Shown: positions 9,748 to 19,164 of the stretch, one piece after another
Layout: every line of letters starts with the position of its first letter
Position numbering within the stretch: the first letter of the stretch is position 1
Source: Bacteroidetes bacterium UBA2664
Lineage (GTDB): Bacteria > Bacteroidota > Rhodothermia > Balneolales > Balneolaceae
Length of the DNA stretch: 64,000 bases
Direction: 5' to 3'
NCBI GenBank assembly: GCA_002359315.1
Contig: DEMS01000034.1
Location: forward strand, 75,725-139,724
Position numbers and translations under genes: made by a program
The notes under the pieces: generated by a model
Told to the model about the DNA's origin: nothing
Database searches by the model: none
Seen by the model: only the letters and a program-made list of their open reading frames with translations

Positions 9748-10366
9748 ATTCAATCCACTGATCATAGGTGTAGGCGGTGGCAGCGGATCCGGTAAAACGA
9801 CAGTCGTCAGTAAGATTGTTGACGGAATTGGCGAGGATCAAATCGTATTAATTGAGCACGACTCCTATTATCGTGATTTGAGTCATTTGCCCCTATCCGA
9901 GCGTGTTAAACAGAATTTTGATCATCCCTCCTCTTTAGAAACCGAACTGTTGATTCGTCATTTAGACGCTCTCAAAAGTGGGTATAAAATTGATATCCCT
10001 GTATATGATTTTGTTCAACATACCCGTGCACCCGAATCCATTTCTGTTGCTCCCAAAAAAGTGATCCTGATCGATGGGATATTAATTTTTAGTGAGCCCA
10101 ATCTGCGGGATAGAATGGATATCAAAATATTTGTTGATACTGACGATGACGTCAGGCTTTTAAGACGCCTTAAAAGAGACATCAATGAAAGGGGGCGTGA
10201 TTTTGATGGTGTTTTGAAACAATATGAACACTATGTGCGACCGATGCATCTGGAGTTTGTAGAGCCCAGCAAACGGTATGCTGACATTATCATTCCGCGC
10301 GGCGGTGAAAACACAGTTGCGCTCGATATGATCAATGCACTCGTGAAAGGAAAATTGCAGGAGTAA
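9740..10366 (+). CDS. udk: Uridine kinase
   Basis: The 208-residue kinase phosphorylates uridine and cytidine in pyrimidine salvage. The P-loop GGGSGSGKT is at about residues 12-20. The pattern EHDSYYRDLSHLP and the R-rich lid DDDVRLLRRLKRDINERGRD are typical of the family. I place the start at ATG 9740 (MSKFNPLIIGV). An upstream in-frame ATG at 9641 would add 33 unrelated residues from inside the amidase gene. Start and amidase stop share the sequence ATGAGTAA, which suggests translational coupling. The end converges on coaX 15 bases away. Confidence 0.93.
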   Translation: MSKFNPLIIGVGGGSGSGKTTVVSKIVDGIGEDQIVLIEHDSYYRDLSHLPLSERVKQNFDHPSSLETELLIRHLDALKSGYKIDIPVYDFVQHTRAPESISVAPKKVILIDGILIFSEPNLRDRMDIKIFVDTDDDVRLLRRLKRDINERGRDFDGVLKQYEHYVRPMHLEFVEPSKRYADIIIPRGGENTVALDMINALVKGKLQE

Positions 10367-10381
10367 CTCACTCTGAACCGC

Positions 10382-11110
10382 TTATTTTGAGGATTCAGCA
10401 AATACTCTCATTCCATCAAATAACAGATACTTTCTCCAACGAAATTCAATGTCACTATGAATCAATTTTTTAAAAAGCTCAGAATCTCCACCCGTCACAT
10501 ACAGATCAGCATTATTATTAGTTGACAAATATCGATTGATAAAACCGTTTATCGTAAACTGAAGACCTCCGATAATTCCCCACTCCAAACACTCTTTAGA
10601 CGATTTCCCTGGCCAATCTGCAGGTACCATGCTCCCAATTTCCGGTAACTCAGGAAGATGATCCCTGACCGTTTGTTTCTGAATACGCACTCCGGGTAGA
10701 ATGACACCTCCCATAAAGACACCCTGCTCATTCATCAAATCAATTGTGATGGCACTCCCCGCATCGATTACAATTACACTTTTACCCGACTCCTGAAAGG
10801 CAGCGTTTGCAACAAGAAAACGATCCACACCCAATGTATCAGGGGTTTTGTAATCCATTCTATGGGATGGCACATCTTTATTTTCAATGACTATAAAACT
10901 CTCAGCGAGCACAATGCTTTTCAGAAATACCAAAATATCTTTTCGGACTGAGGAGATAATCAACTGATCCCTTGATGTGATCACTTCCATTTTTGATTTT
11001 AACTCCTCAGCATGATTAATTCTGCCATCAGCAATAATGGACCACTCCCCATTTTTGTAGAGAGCCATCTTATAGAAGGTATTCCCAATATCCAGATAAA
11101 AATTTTCCAT
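10382..11110 (-). CDS. coaX: Type III pantothenate kinase
   Basis: The 242-residue protein belongs to the ASKHA-fold CoaX family, which performs the first step of coenzyme A synthesis. The N-terminal phosphate loop FYLDIGNTFYKMALY, the GVDRFLVANAAF segment and VIDAGSAITIDLM with its catalytic Asp are all visible, as is GGVILPGVRIQ. The DIGN version of the usual D-x-GN-T motif is intact. A later CoA-pathway gene, coaBC, is also in this window but is not linked. Confidence 0.95.
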   Translation of the reverse strand: MENFYLDIGNTFYKMALYKNGEWSIIADGRINHAEELKSKMEVITSRDQLIISSVRKDILVFLKSIVLAESFIVIENKDVPSHRMDYKTPDTLGVDRFLVANAAFQESGKSVIVIDAGSAITIDLMNEQGVFMGGVILPGVRIQKQTVRDHLPELPEIGSMVPADWPGKSSKECLEWGIIGGLQFTINGFINRYLSTNNNADLYVTGGDSELFKKLIHSDIEFRWRKYLLFDGMRVFAESSK

Positions 11111-11260
11111 TCTTGCCCTTTTATATCAATTCTACAAAAGTTAAATAATCCGGGTAAACATTCTTAAATTAGTTATACGGATAATGTGAACTTTAATATC
11201 CTGATTTTCGCTTGTAATATAACACAGTATAAATAGTTAATTAATATAATCCCGATAACT

Positions 11261-11983
11261 ATGAATCTACAGAACAAAACAGCGATTATTACCGGTGCAA
11301 GCAGCGGCCTGGGCTACTCATTCAGTAAAAAACTGACGACGAAGGGAGTTCGTGTTTATGGATTGGCAAGAAGTTTAAATAAACTTGAAGAGATAAAAGG
11401 TAAATTGGGAGAACTTTTTATTCCGGTTAAGATGGACATCACAAAACCTGATGATATCAATCAATGGGTGGATGATACATTTGATGATGATCATCTCCCT
11501 CATATATTAATTAATAATGCCGGTTTAGGGTTATTCGGAAATGTTGATGACCTTTCTATTGAGGATTGGGATACAATGATTCAGACCAATTTGAACGGTG
11601 TATTTTACATTACCAGAAAAATTGTCCCCCTCATGAAAAGCAGTGAGACTCACTCGCACATACTCAATATTGCATCCGTTGCCGGATTGTTGGGAAATCC
11701 TCAAATTTCAGGCTATAATGCCACAAAATTTGGGTTAAGAGGCTTTAGTGAAGCTCTTTTTAAAGAGTTAAGATATGACAAGATAAAAGTCACGACACTG
11801 TTTCCCGGTTCCATTTCAACAAGTTTTTTTAACAATGCACAAGGAATGGAAGTACATGATAATATGCTCCATCCGGATGATGTAGCCGATACGTTGGTTC
11901 ATTTGCTTGAAACACCGGATAATTTTTTGATTAATGAAATTACTATGAGGCCCCTCAACCCCAAAAACCCTGACGAGTTGTGA
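11261..11983 (+). CDS. Short-chain dehydrogenase/reductase
   Basis: The 240-residue NAD(P)-dependent oxidoreductase has the Rossmann motif TGASSGLG at about residues 11-18, the NNAG motif (INNAGLGLFG) and the catalytic Ser-Tyr-Lys set in NIASVAGLLGNPQISGYNATK. Length and motifs fit a classical SDR. The substrate cannot be read from sequence. The gene ends in a GTGA overlap with the following small lipoprotein gene, so the two are probably translated together. Confidence 0.9.
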   Translation: MNLQNKTAIITGASSGLGYSFSKKLTTKGVRVYGLARSLNKLEEIKGKLGELFIPVKMDITKPDDINQWVDDTFDDDHLPHILINNAGLGLFGNVDDLSIEDWDTMIQTNLNGVFYITRKIVPLMKSSETHSHILNIASVAGLLGNPQISGYNATKFGLRGFSEALFKELRYDKIKVTTLFPGSISTSFFNNAQGMEVHDNMLHPDDVADTLVHLLETPDNFLINEITMRPLNPKNPDEL

Positions 11984-12375
11984 GATTTATTTGGCTTTTT
12001 TTTATGATATCAGCTCTGCTGCTGGGCATTTCATGTACAGATTCTAACCAATCTTTATTGATTGAAGATCAAACATATCAGGACATGTTTGTAGAATTTG
12101 CAATCATTAATCATATGGATGAAAAATTACTCAGAGATACGACCAAAGAAGAGTTGGTGGAACGTGTTTATGATCATTACGGCGTCACTGAAGAGCAGTT
12201 CAGATATACTCATGATACCTTTGAATCCAATATCTCTGAACAGTTACTTCGCATGGAAAAAATATTAATCAGATTACGTGAAGAGAGAGAATTGATAAAT
12301 GAAGCTGCTCAGAAGTATGAAATAGAACAGAAAGCTGCTGCAGATAGCTTGCATCAGCGAATACTTAATCGATAG
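11980..12375 (+). CDS. Small lipoprotein, DUF4296-like
   Basis: The 131-residue protein starts at a GTG that overlaps the SDR stop codon (GTGA). It has a hydrophobic leader ending in the lipobox LGISC, so it is likely anchored as a lipoprotein. The mature part is helical and charged (DMFVEFAIINHMDEKLL, then HYGVTEEQFRYTHDTFESN). This pattern of a leading helix pair and a 'YGVTEEQF' turn resembles the DUF4296 family of Bacteroidota. The function is unknown. The 3' end overlaps the end of recQ on the other strand by 22 bases. Confidence 0.7.
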   Translation: MRFIWLFFMISALLLGISCTDSNQSLLIEDQTYQDMFVEFAIINHMDEKLLRDTTKEELVERVYDHYGVTEEQFRYTHDTFESNISEQLLRMEKILIRLREERELINEAAQKYEIEQKAAADSLHQRILNR

Positions 12376-14276
12376 ATATTATCATCCGCTGATTCTTCTA
12401 CTTTTATGATCTGTTCTTCCCTTTCCAAATGCTTCAGTACTCTTTTTAATTTTGCCGCTTTCCATCCGGTTAATTTTGAAAGTTCTGCAATAGATCGGTT
12501 TTGATCTTTCATACATTCTACAACTCTCTCGACATCCTTTCGTTGAATTTCAACGATACTGTTATGCTCCGATAAACAGTTGTCACATTTACCACAGGGT
12601 TCGCAGTTGGTTTCTCCAAAATAGGTTCGCAAAAAAAGCTCTCTGCAGTGAGAAGTAGCGGCATATCGATTCATGTAGTGCAGTTTTTTTAGCAATACCT
12701 CTTTATAGTGGTATGCTCTCTTTTGATCGATATGTAGCTTTTGCATTCGATGTTCACAAACTCTGATCATCGTTGACATTCCACGCATTTTAAATGTAAG
12801 AAGCTGATCATATTCTGATAATACAGTTAAACCCTTGCGCAGCTGATTGGGCTCTACTTTCAACTTTTCCAGAACCCTCTCTTCATTCAAAAACTTCATT
12901 TCATGAAACGATGACGGGCCAAACAGTCTAACCAGACGATCCAAAAAATCGCCTTTCTTCGGTTTCATATGGTCAATTTGGTCGATCAGAAAATCTCTGC
13001 CGACTAAAAATTGTATTCCTAACTCCGGCTTAAACAGATCGTATTGATTGATGACACCCAATCGCTCCAGCACGGTGAAAGCGGCTTTAATTTTCTGTTT
13101 AGACATTCCTGTTCGCTTCTGCATCTCATCAAATTCTAAAGCCTCCGATTCCGTATGCTCACTTCCAACCGCCAAATTGAGGGAATCACATAAAGCATCA
13201 TAAACCTTTCTCAATACATCATAATCCGGATAAGACCTTTCAATTCTCTCCTTCAGAGTTTTGTAGTCGGCCTCCCTGTATATTAAGATGGGGTAACTGA
13301 TTTCTCCATCCCGCCCTGCTCTGCCGGCTTCCTGATAATAGGCTTCCAGTGTAAATGGAAGGGTATAATGAACTACATATCGGCAATTTGGCTTATCAAT
13401 TCCCATCCCAAAAGCATTTGTAGCTGTAACCAATGGAATCGTATCATCTACCCACTCATTTTGCACCTTTTCCCGTTCCTCACTTGATAAGCCCGCGTGA
13501 TATGCTTTAGCCGGAACTCCTTCCTTTGTAAATAATTGTGCCCACCGCTCACAATCTTTTCTTGTTGAAGAATAGATAATACCACTTCCCATCCCGGAAG
13601 CTTTATGAACTGTTTTTTTTAATTTTAACTGCTTTTGTTCACTTTTGATGACCCACCAGTGTAGATTTTCTCTCTTAAATCCACCGGTTATAATCGTTGG
13701 TTTATTAAATTCTAAAACTTTAAGAAGATCTTTTTTTACTTCCGGGGTCGCCGTAGCGGTTAGAGCCAGCCATCTCACATCCTTATCGATCTCCTTCAAT
13801 CCCTCCCTGATCGTCCTATAGGCCGGCCTGAAATCATGACCCCATTCTGAAACGCAGTGTGCCTCATCAATAGCAATCAGTTCAATTTTTAATCCCTTCT
13901 GCTCCGCCTTCCATAAATCTGTGTCGAGTCGTTCAGGAGCAATATAGAGCAGTTTGTACATCCCATTCCGGGCATTTACCAATCGCTGTTCCACTTCTCT
14001 ATATGAGATCGTACTGTTGAGAAAAGTAGCACGAATTCCCAGGCGATTCAGTTGATCCACCTGATCCTGCATGAGTGCTACCAGGGGTGATATGACCAGG
14101 GTGAGTCCGTCAAAAAGCAGTGCCGGTACCTGATAACAGAGTGATTTTCCACCTCCTGTAGGAAATAGGACTAGCGTATCATTGCCATCAATTACAGACT
14201 GAATCGCTTTCTCTTGTCCCTTTCGAAATGTATCATAACCCCAGAATTTTTTTAAGACATCCCTGGCATCACTCAT
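12354..14276 (-). CDS. recQ: ATP-dependent DNA helicase RecQ
   Basis: The SF2 3'-5' DNA helicase acts in recombination and repair. Visible motifs are FRKGQEKAI (motif 0), LFPTGGGKSLCYQVPAL (Walker A), IAIDEAHCVSEWGHDFR (DEAH box plus aromatic loop), ALTATATP, and the helicase C motif QEAGRAGRDGE. A RecQ zinc-binding region (CRELFLRTYFGETNCEPCGKCDNC spacing) follows, then a winged-helix-like tail. I see no clear HRDC domain. The reading frame is open to 14339; I choose ATG 14276 (MSDARDVLKKFWGYD) because RecQ proteins start close to the WGYD/FR region. ATG 14339 or 14291 would add 21 or 5 residues. Confidence 0.93.
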   Translation of the reverse strand: MSDARDVLKKFWGYDTFRKGQEKAIQSVIDGNDTLVLFPTGGGKSLCYQVPALLFDGLTLVISPLVALMQDQVDQLNRLGIRATFLNSTISYREVEQRLVNARNGMYKLLYIAPERLDTDLWKAEQKGLKIELIAIDEAHCVSEWGHDFRPAYRTIREGLKEIDKDVRWLALTATATPEVKKDLLKVLEFNKPTIITGGFKRENLHWWVIKSEQKQLKLKKTVHKASGMGSGIIYSSTRKDCERWAQLFTKEGVPAKAYHAGLSSEEREKVQNEWVDDTIPLVTATNAFGMGIDKPNCRYVVHYTLPFTLEAYYQEAGRAGRDGEISYPILIYREADYKTLKERIERSYPDYDVLRKVYDALCDSLNLAVGSEHTESEALEFDEMQKRTGMSKQKIKAAFTVLERLGVINQYDLFKPELGIQFLVGRDFLIDQIDHMKPKKGDFLDRLVRLFGPSSFHEMKFLNEERVLEKLKVEPNQLRKGLTVLSEYDQLLTFKMRGMSTMIRVCEHRMQKLHIDQKRAYHYKEVLLKKLHYMNRYAATSHCRELFLRTYFGETNCEPCGKCDNCLSEHNSIVEIQRKDVERVVECMKDQNRSIAELSKLTGWKAAKLKRVLKHLEREEQIIKVEESADDNIYRLSIR

Positions 14277-14415
14277 TTGAATTTCTTTCATAACCGCAAA
14301 ATAGTTCCTCACGGAAAGAGTTACAATCCCTTCCGTCATCTTGATGAATATCAGGAACTCATCGCCTTAATTCTCCAGTGAGGATTTAGTTCCGTTCAAG
14401 TAAAGAGCCATTGAG

Positions 14416-14443
14416 GAGATCCTGAAATAAATTCAGGATGACG
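14416..14443. repeat. REP-like palindrome copy 1
   Basis: The stem ATCCTGAA / TTCAGGAT encloses the loop ATAAA, flanked by GAG on the left and GACG on the right. It lies between the recQ start and the end of the outer-membrane barrel gene. The same element recurs at 15395, 22048, 22126 and 40494. Confidence 0.85.
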
Positions 14444-14460
14444 CAGTAGGCGCATTGCTC

Positions 14461-15195
14461 CTAAAAGCCAACCGTTACACCAAGTTTAAAATAGAGCAGA
14501 TCTGTTGTGGATTGCACTACATCAAAAGTAACATTGCCGTTTTCCCTGATAATAGAGCCCTCCTTTAGATACTCAGCTTCTCTGCCAAACATATAACGGC
14601 TATTCAGATGAATATACACAGAATAAGGACCGCTGAACTCATCACTGGCTGCAGAAGGATTGCCCTCATCTCTGTAAACTTTGAATTGAAATCCGGCTCC
14701 AAATCCATAACTTAAGGTCGTGTCTTTAAAATTTGTATCTCTCAACATATCGGGTTGATCACCAAATCCACCCCTCTCTCTAAGCACTGTTTCTGTGAAA
14801 AAGTGATTAAACCCAACTAATCCATCCAAGTAGGGCCTGACCGTATTTTCAGGAGCTATCATTCTGACCAATAGATCCCCATGAAAAAGATTATAGCTGT
14901 TCTCCACCTCAACCCTAAGATCGGGAATGGTTGTACTTAATGGCTCATCTCTCGTTTCTGTGCCAAAATTCATGAATCCAAAGTCAACTCCAAGCATAAC
15001 AGGGGAATCTGCCAGTCGAACACCAAACATGCCTCCCAACCCTACTCCAAGTCGATTTCCCAGTTGTGTTTTGTACTCATTCTGTGGCGCCCCAAGCTGA
15101 ATATCTAAACCAAATTGCAATTCTTGTGCCTGCAGATTTGACACCCAAAGTGAAGTTACGAATATGAGTGCAACACATTTAAATCCCTTTCCCAT
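14461..15195 (-). CDS. Outer-membrane beta-barrel protein
   Basis: The 244-residue protein has a signal peptide (MGKGFKCVALIFVTSLWVSN, cleavage near LQAQ). Alternating hydrophobic/polar strands follow, with Gly-rich turns and a C-terminal strand ending in Phe (LLYFKLGVTVGF), the usual signature of barrel proteins recognised by the BAM machinery. It resembles OmpA-N/OMP_b-brl-type 8-strand barrels. No ligand or function can be assigned. It is a single gene flanked by repeat-containing spacers. Confidence 0.75.
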   Translation of the reverse strand: MGKGFKCVALIFVTSLWVSNLQAQELQFGLDIQLGAPQNEYKTQLGNRLGVGLGGMFGVRLADSPVMLGVDFGFMNFGTETRDEPLSTTIPDLRVEVENSYNLFHGDLLVRMIAPENTVRPYLDGLVGFNHFFTETVLRERGGFGDQPDMLRDTNFKDTTLSYGFGAGFQFKVYRDEGNPSAASDEFSGPYSVYIHLNSRYMFGREAEYLKEGSIIRENGNVTFDVVQSTTDLLYFKLGVTVGF

Positions 15196-15309
15196 GATAT
15201 CCCCAGTTCTTAAATTTTTGACCCTAAATTTATATCTCTGAGTATACGATCCCCAAGATCGGTTGTTTCAGGTAGATAGGCTTACCTCGCAAAAATTCTC
15301 TAAATGATT

Positions 15310-15370
15310 TGATAAAACAGGTACAAGGTACAAAGAGTGCATGGAGCAGTGTGAAGGGTACAGAGTGCTG
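15310..15370 (-). repeat. Degenerate heptamer array (CTTGTAC type)
   Basis: Read on the minus strand the segment breaks into 7-base words such as CTGTACC, CTTCACA, CTTTGTA and CCTTGTA. It is similar to the array at 40536-40583, and both have a REP-like palindrome alongside. It lies in the 368-bp gene-free gap between the barrel gene and sdhB, where I see no coding sequence. Confidence 0.6.
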
Positions 15371-15394
15371 CGATAAGTTTAGGCCTGTAGATTT

Positions 15395-15422
15395 AAGATC
15401 CTGAAATAAATTCAGGATGATT
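15395..15422. repeat. REP-like palindrome copy 2
   Basis: The stem ATCCTGAA / TTCAGGAT with loop ATAAA is identical in its core to copy 1 but has diverged flanks (AAG on the left, GATT on the right). Confidence 0.85.
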
Positions 15423-15471
15423 CAATAGGGCGTATTTCTCACTTCTCACTTCTCCCTGCTCTACGAAGCTT

Positions 15472-15507
15472 CCTTGGTCTATATAGCCTCCTTGGTCTAC
15501 GTAGCCT
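15472..15507. repeat. Two tandem 18-bp repeats
   Basis: CCTTGGTCTATATAGCCT is followed directly by a second copy that differs at two positions (CCTTGGTCTACGTAGCCT). It sits in the same repeat-rich spacer upstream of the sdhB end. Confidence 0.8.
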
Positions 15508-15530
15508 CGGCGAAGCAGACGGTGAAATAG

Positions 15531-15562
15531 ACTTTTCACTTATAACTTTTCACTTTTCACTA
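15531..15562. repeat. Heptamer array (ACTTTTC)
   Basis: Five 7-base words run ACTTTTC, ACTTATA, ACTTTTC, ACTTTTC, ACTACTT and stop directly before the sdhB stop codon. Two related words (ACTTCTC) occur at about 15441-15454. Confidence 0.7.
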
Positions 15563-15563
15563 C

Positions 15564-16310
15564 TTAAAAAACCGCCTTCATGTAATCCCGTCTCATCTGA
15601 GCAATCGCTGAAATGCTGATTCCGACCGGACAAACCGCTTCACATTCTGCATAGTTGGAACAGTCACCAAAGCCTTCTTTCTCCATCTGATTTACCATGG
15701 CAATGGAGCGTTTGTCTCTTTCGGGCTGCCCTTGCGGAAGTGAATTGAGGTGTGACAGCTTAGCTCCTGTAAAGAGTGAAGCCGATGAGTTAGGGCATGC
15801 CGCCACACAAGCGCCACATCCAATACACGTAGCATAGTCAAAGGCCTGATTAGAGACTTCCTGTGGCACAGGAATTAAATTTGCTTCGGGTGCAGCACCT
15901 GTTTTTACGGAGATATAGCCCCCCGCTTCAATGATACGATCCAGTGCACTTCGATCTACGACCAGGTCCTTAATGACCGGAAAGGCTGCCGCTCTTGGAG
16001 GTTCAATAACAATCGTATCTCCATCATTGTAATTTCTCATATGTAACTGACATGCTGCTGTCTGGTGTTTAGGCCCATGGGCACGGCCATTGATCACCAT
16101 ATTGCATGAACCGCAGATCCCTTCGCGGCAGTCATGATCAAATTCAACAGGATCACCCCCCTCCTTCATCAGCTTTTCGTTTAAAACGTCCAGCATTTCC
16201 AGAAAAGACATATGCTCGTTAACACCCGGAAGTAGATAATCTTCAAAACGACCGGAGTCGGTTGAATTTTTCTGCCTCCATATTTTCAGGTTAATTGTCA
16301 TATCACTCAT
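15564..16310 (-). CDS. sdhB: Succinate dehydrogenase iron-sulfur subunit
   Basis: The 248-residue protein carries electrons from the flavoprotein to the membrane subunit. The [2Fe-2S] ligands are in CREGICGSCNMVING plus a downstream Cys (TAACQLH). The 4Fe-4S and 3Fe-4S motifs are CIGCGACVAACPNSS and CSNYAECEAVCPVGI. It is the last gene of the sdhCAB operon on the minus strand, 12 bases after sdhA. Confidence 0.97.
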   Translation of the reverse strand: MSDMTINLKIWRQKNSTDSGRFEDYLLPGVNEHMSFLEMLDVLNEKLMKEGGDPVEFDHDCREGICGSCNMVINGRAHGPKHQTAACQLHMRNYNDGDTIVIEPPRAAAFPVIKDLVVDRSALDRIIEAGGYISVKTGAAPEANLIPVPQEVSNQAFDYATCIGCGACVAACPNSSASLFTGAKLSHLNSLPQGQPERDKRSIAMVNQMEKEGFGDCSNYAECEAVCPVGISISAIAQMRRDYMKAVF

Positions 16311-16322
16311 AAAATAATCCTG

Positions 16323-18242
16323 TTATTTATAGCTTCTTTGTTTCATTTCCACAAACTCGAACTCTAACGGCTCTTTGTGAAGTTTGGTTTCAAGTTTACC
16401 GTTGACGCCCAGATACTCCCATGCAGCAACATATGCGTAATCATCATCATTTCGAATTGCCTCCCCCTCTTCAGATTGATACTCATCTCTGAGGTGACAG
16501 CCACACGACTCGTTTCTGTCGATCGCATCCAGTGCCATCAATTCTGCCAGTTCAAAGTAGTCGACCAATCGAAGTGCATACTCAAGGTATTTGTTATAAT
16601 AACCGGCTTCTCCGGGCACACGCACATTTTGCCAAAACTCCTCTCTGAGTTTTCGGATCTGTGATATTGCACTCTCTAATCCTTCTTTGCTTCTCGATAT
16701 TCCAACTTTGTCCCACATGATTTTACCCAGTTCCCTGTGAAACTCAATGATGGTTTTATCGCCTTGAATTGAGAGAAGCTTATCAAGTTGTTTGGAAGAC
16801 GTTTCTGCAGCTTCCTTAAAAGCTTCATGATCCGTACTTACTTTTGAAAATTCATTGTCTGCAAGATAATTACCTACAGTGTATGGGATAATGAAATAGC
16901 CGTCCGACAAACCCTGCATCAGAGCACTCGCTCCGAGTCGATTTGCACCATGATCAGAGAAATTGGCTTCACCTGCTACAAACAGACCGGGGATGTTACT
17001 CATTAAATTGTAATCCACCCAAAGTCCACCCATTGTGTAATGAACAGCCGGAAATATTTTCATCGGTGTTTCATATGGATTTTCATCTGCAATATTCTCA
17101 TACATATCAAACAGATTCCCATACTTCGCCTGAATCACATCTTTTCCTTCGCGTTTAATCGCATCTCTAAAATCCAGATAGACTGCCAGTCCCGTTTCTC
17201 CGACTCCCAATCCATCATCTGTCACTAATTTTGCATTCCTGGATGCAACATCACGTGGAACGAGATTTCCGAAACTGGGATATCGCTCTTCCAGAAAATA
17301 GTACCGTTCATCTTCAGGTATATCGTTGGGTTTTCGTTTATCACCTTTTGCTTTTGGAACCCATACCCGTCCATCATTTCTCAAACTTTCACTCATAAGT
17401 GTCAGTTTGGATTGATACTCACCGGATACCGGAATACATGTAGGGTGAATCTGTACAAAACATGGATTCGCAAATGCAGCGCCCCGTTTATGACATCTCC
17501 ATGCAGCCGTTACATTTGAATTTTTTGCATTGGTTGACAGATAAAAAACATTTCCATACCCGCCGGTACAGAGAACAACCGCATCCGCATACCATTTCTG
17601 AATTTCTCCACTAACCAGATTTCTGGTAATAATCCCCCGAGCTTTCCCATCAACGACTACCAAATCAAGCATTTCCTGGCGAGGATAATTTTGGATTTTT
17701 CCGGAGTGTACCTCCTTCATCATGGCCTGATAAGCTCCTAAGAGCAACTGCTGACCGGTTTGTCCCCTGGAATAAAATGTGCGGGATACTTGCGCACCGC
17801 CAAATGAGCGGTTATCGAGCAAGCCGCCATATTCCCGGCCAAAAGGAACACCCTGTGCAACTGCCTGATCTATAATATGATTTGAGTTTTCTGCAAGTCT
17901 ATACACATTCGCTTCGCGGCTTCTGTAGTCACCCCCTTTTATCGTATCGTAAAAGAGCCTCCAAACACTGTCCCCATCATTTTGATAGTTTTTTGCAGCG
18001 TTTATACCCCCTTGTGCAGCGATACTATGAGCTCTTCGTGCAGAGTCCTGGATACAAAATGTTTTCACGTTATACCCCAATTCGGCCAGACTCGCTGCGG
18101 CAGATGCACCCGCCAATCCTGTACCCACAACGATCACCGAGTATTTTCGCTTATTATTCGGGGAGACCAGCTTAACATCCTTAAGATGTTGTTTCCATTT
18201 ATCTTCTAAGGGGCCTGATGGTATTTTAGGATCTAAATTCAT
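16323..18242 (-). CDS. sdhA: Succinate dehydrogenase flavoprotein subunit
   Basis: The 639-residue subunit oxidises succinate to fumarate with covalently bound FAD. The FAD-binding dinucleotide fold VIVVGTGLAGASAAASLAELG is near residue 37. The HSIAAQGGINAAKN segment contains the His that links FAD. HYTMGGLWVDYN, GEANFSDHGANRLGASAL and an Arg-containing C-terminal part complete the active site. The long form with b558-type partner subunits is typical of Bacteroidota and Bacillus-like enzymes. It is the middle gene of the operon, 23 bases after sdhC. Confidence 0.97.
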   Translation of the reverse strand: MNLDPKIPSGPLEDKWKQHLKDVKLVSPNNKRKYSVIVVGTGLAGASAAASLAELGYNVKTFCIQDSARRAHSIAAQGGINAAKNYQNDGDSVWRLFYDTIKGGDYRSREANVYRLAENSNHIIDQAVAQGVPFGREYGGLLDNRSFGGAQVSRTFYSRGQTGQQLLLGAYQAMMKEVHSGKIQNYPRQEMLDLVVVDGKARGIITRNLVSGEIQKWYADAVVLCTGGYGNVFYLSTNAKNSNVTAAWRCHKRGAAFANPCFVQIHPTCIPVSGEYQSKLTLMSESLRNDGRVWVPKAKGDKRKPNDIPEDERYYFLEERYPSFGNLVPRDVASRNAKLVTDDGLGVGETGLAVYLDFRDAIKREGKDVIQAKYGNLFDMYENIADENPYETPMKIFPAVHYTMGGLWVDYNLMSNIPGLFVAGEANFSDHGANRLGASALMQGLSDGYFIIPYTVGNYLADNEFSKVSTDHEAFKEAAETSSKQLDKLLSIQGDKTIIEFHRELGKIMWDKVGISRSKEGLESAISQIRKLREEFWQNVRVPGEAGYYNKYLEYALRLVDYFELAELMALDAIDRNESCGCHLRDEYQSEEGEAIRNDDDYAYVAAWEYLGVNGKLETKLHKEPLEFEFVEMKQRSYK

Positions 18243-18265
18243 ATTAAATTTTCTTTAACAACCGT

Positions 18266-18970
18266 TTAATTACAATTGATGAGTGCAGCTTCGCATCCAC
18301 CACCGAAATAGATATAGAGAGGTATAAACAAAAACCCTGCGGCCAATAGTACCGCCACTACAGCTCCAATGGTGTAGATTGTGGCTGAAGCTTTAGGACT
18401 TCTTAAAGTCAGGGATGTAAACGCACTCCAGATGCCATGACCCAGATGAGCGCCCAATAAAATCATCACGAATGTATACCCAAACGCATAGATTGGGTTT
18501 TGAAAAGTGTTGATTACCAATGTTTTGATATCAGTCATCTGCTCACCATCCACGACAACAGTACCGGCATCTCCCAGTGCAAAAGTATTGATGTGTATAA
18601 CAACAAAAACCAATAGAACGAACCCTGTAAATGCCATACTTCTAGAGCTCAGGCTCTGTTTACTTGGCCCTCCTTTACTACTGTAAACATTGTAATCTTT
18701 GGGCCGGGCCTTTCTTTTGCCAAGCCAGATAGAGATCCCGATCCAGGCATGTACTACAAATATGATGATCAAACCGATTCTTGCAATCCATAACAGCGGC
18801 CCCAATTGATGTAAAAAATGGGAATAGCTGTTCATCGCATCGGGGTCACCAAAAATCGCAAGGTTGCCGGCGAGATGAAATATGACAAAAAAGAGTAATA
18901 GAAAACCGGTAAGCCCGGTCAGTATTTTTCGGCCAACCTGTGACTGAAACGCTTCAATAATAGATGGCAT
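18266..18970 (-). CDS. sdhC: Succinate dehydrogenase cytochrome b558 subunit
   Basis: The 234-residue membrane subunit has five predicted transmembrane helices and conserved His residues in helices 1, 2, 3 and 4 (FHLAGNLAIF, YSHFLHQLG, VHAWIGISIW, VIHINTFALG, LGAHLGHGIW). These can ligate two haems, as in the Bacillus-type b558 subunit. It anchors SdhAB and passes electrons to menaquinone. It is the first gene of the operon, and a perfect 7-bp inverted repeat lies about 95 bases upstream. Confidence 0.95.
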   Translation of the reverse strand: MPSIIEAFQSQVGRKILTGLTGFLLLFFVIFHLAGNLAIFGDPDAMNSYSHFLHQLGPLLWIARIGLIIIFVVHAWIGISIWLGKRKARPKDYNVYSSKGGPSKQSLSSRSMAFTGFVLLVFVVIHINTFALGDAGTVVVDGEQMTDIKTLVINTFQNPIYAFGYTFVMILLGAHLGHGIWSAFTSLTLRSPKASATIYTIGAVVAVLLAAGFLFIPLYIYFGGGCEAALINCN

Positions 18971-19065
18971 ATATTTTTAATTTATGGTCGTTGTGTCAAG
19001 TTCGTTTAAGAGCTGTAACTTTCACTTAAATTAGATTTATAATTATTACTGCAAATTCGCTTCTT

Positions 19066-19081
19066 TTGCCTTAAAAGGCAA
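19066..19081. promoter_or_regulatory. Inverted repeat between divergent sdhC and the YigZ-family gene
   Basis: TTGCCTT-AA-AAGGCAA is a perfect 7-bp inverted repeat with a 2-base spacer in the 194-bp divergent promoter region. It could be an operator for either transcript; no regulator is identified. Confidence 0.35.
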
Positions 19082-19164
19082 GGTAAATGCGGATTCGTTA
19101 CGTTTAGACGCTTATTCAGAAAGGGTCTAAATTATATCTCGTTAACATTCGGTTTTTAATTATT

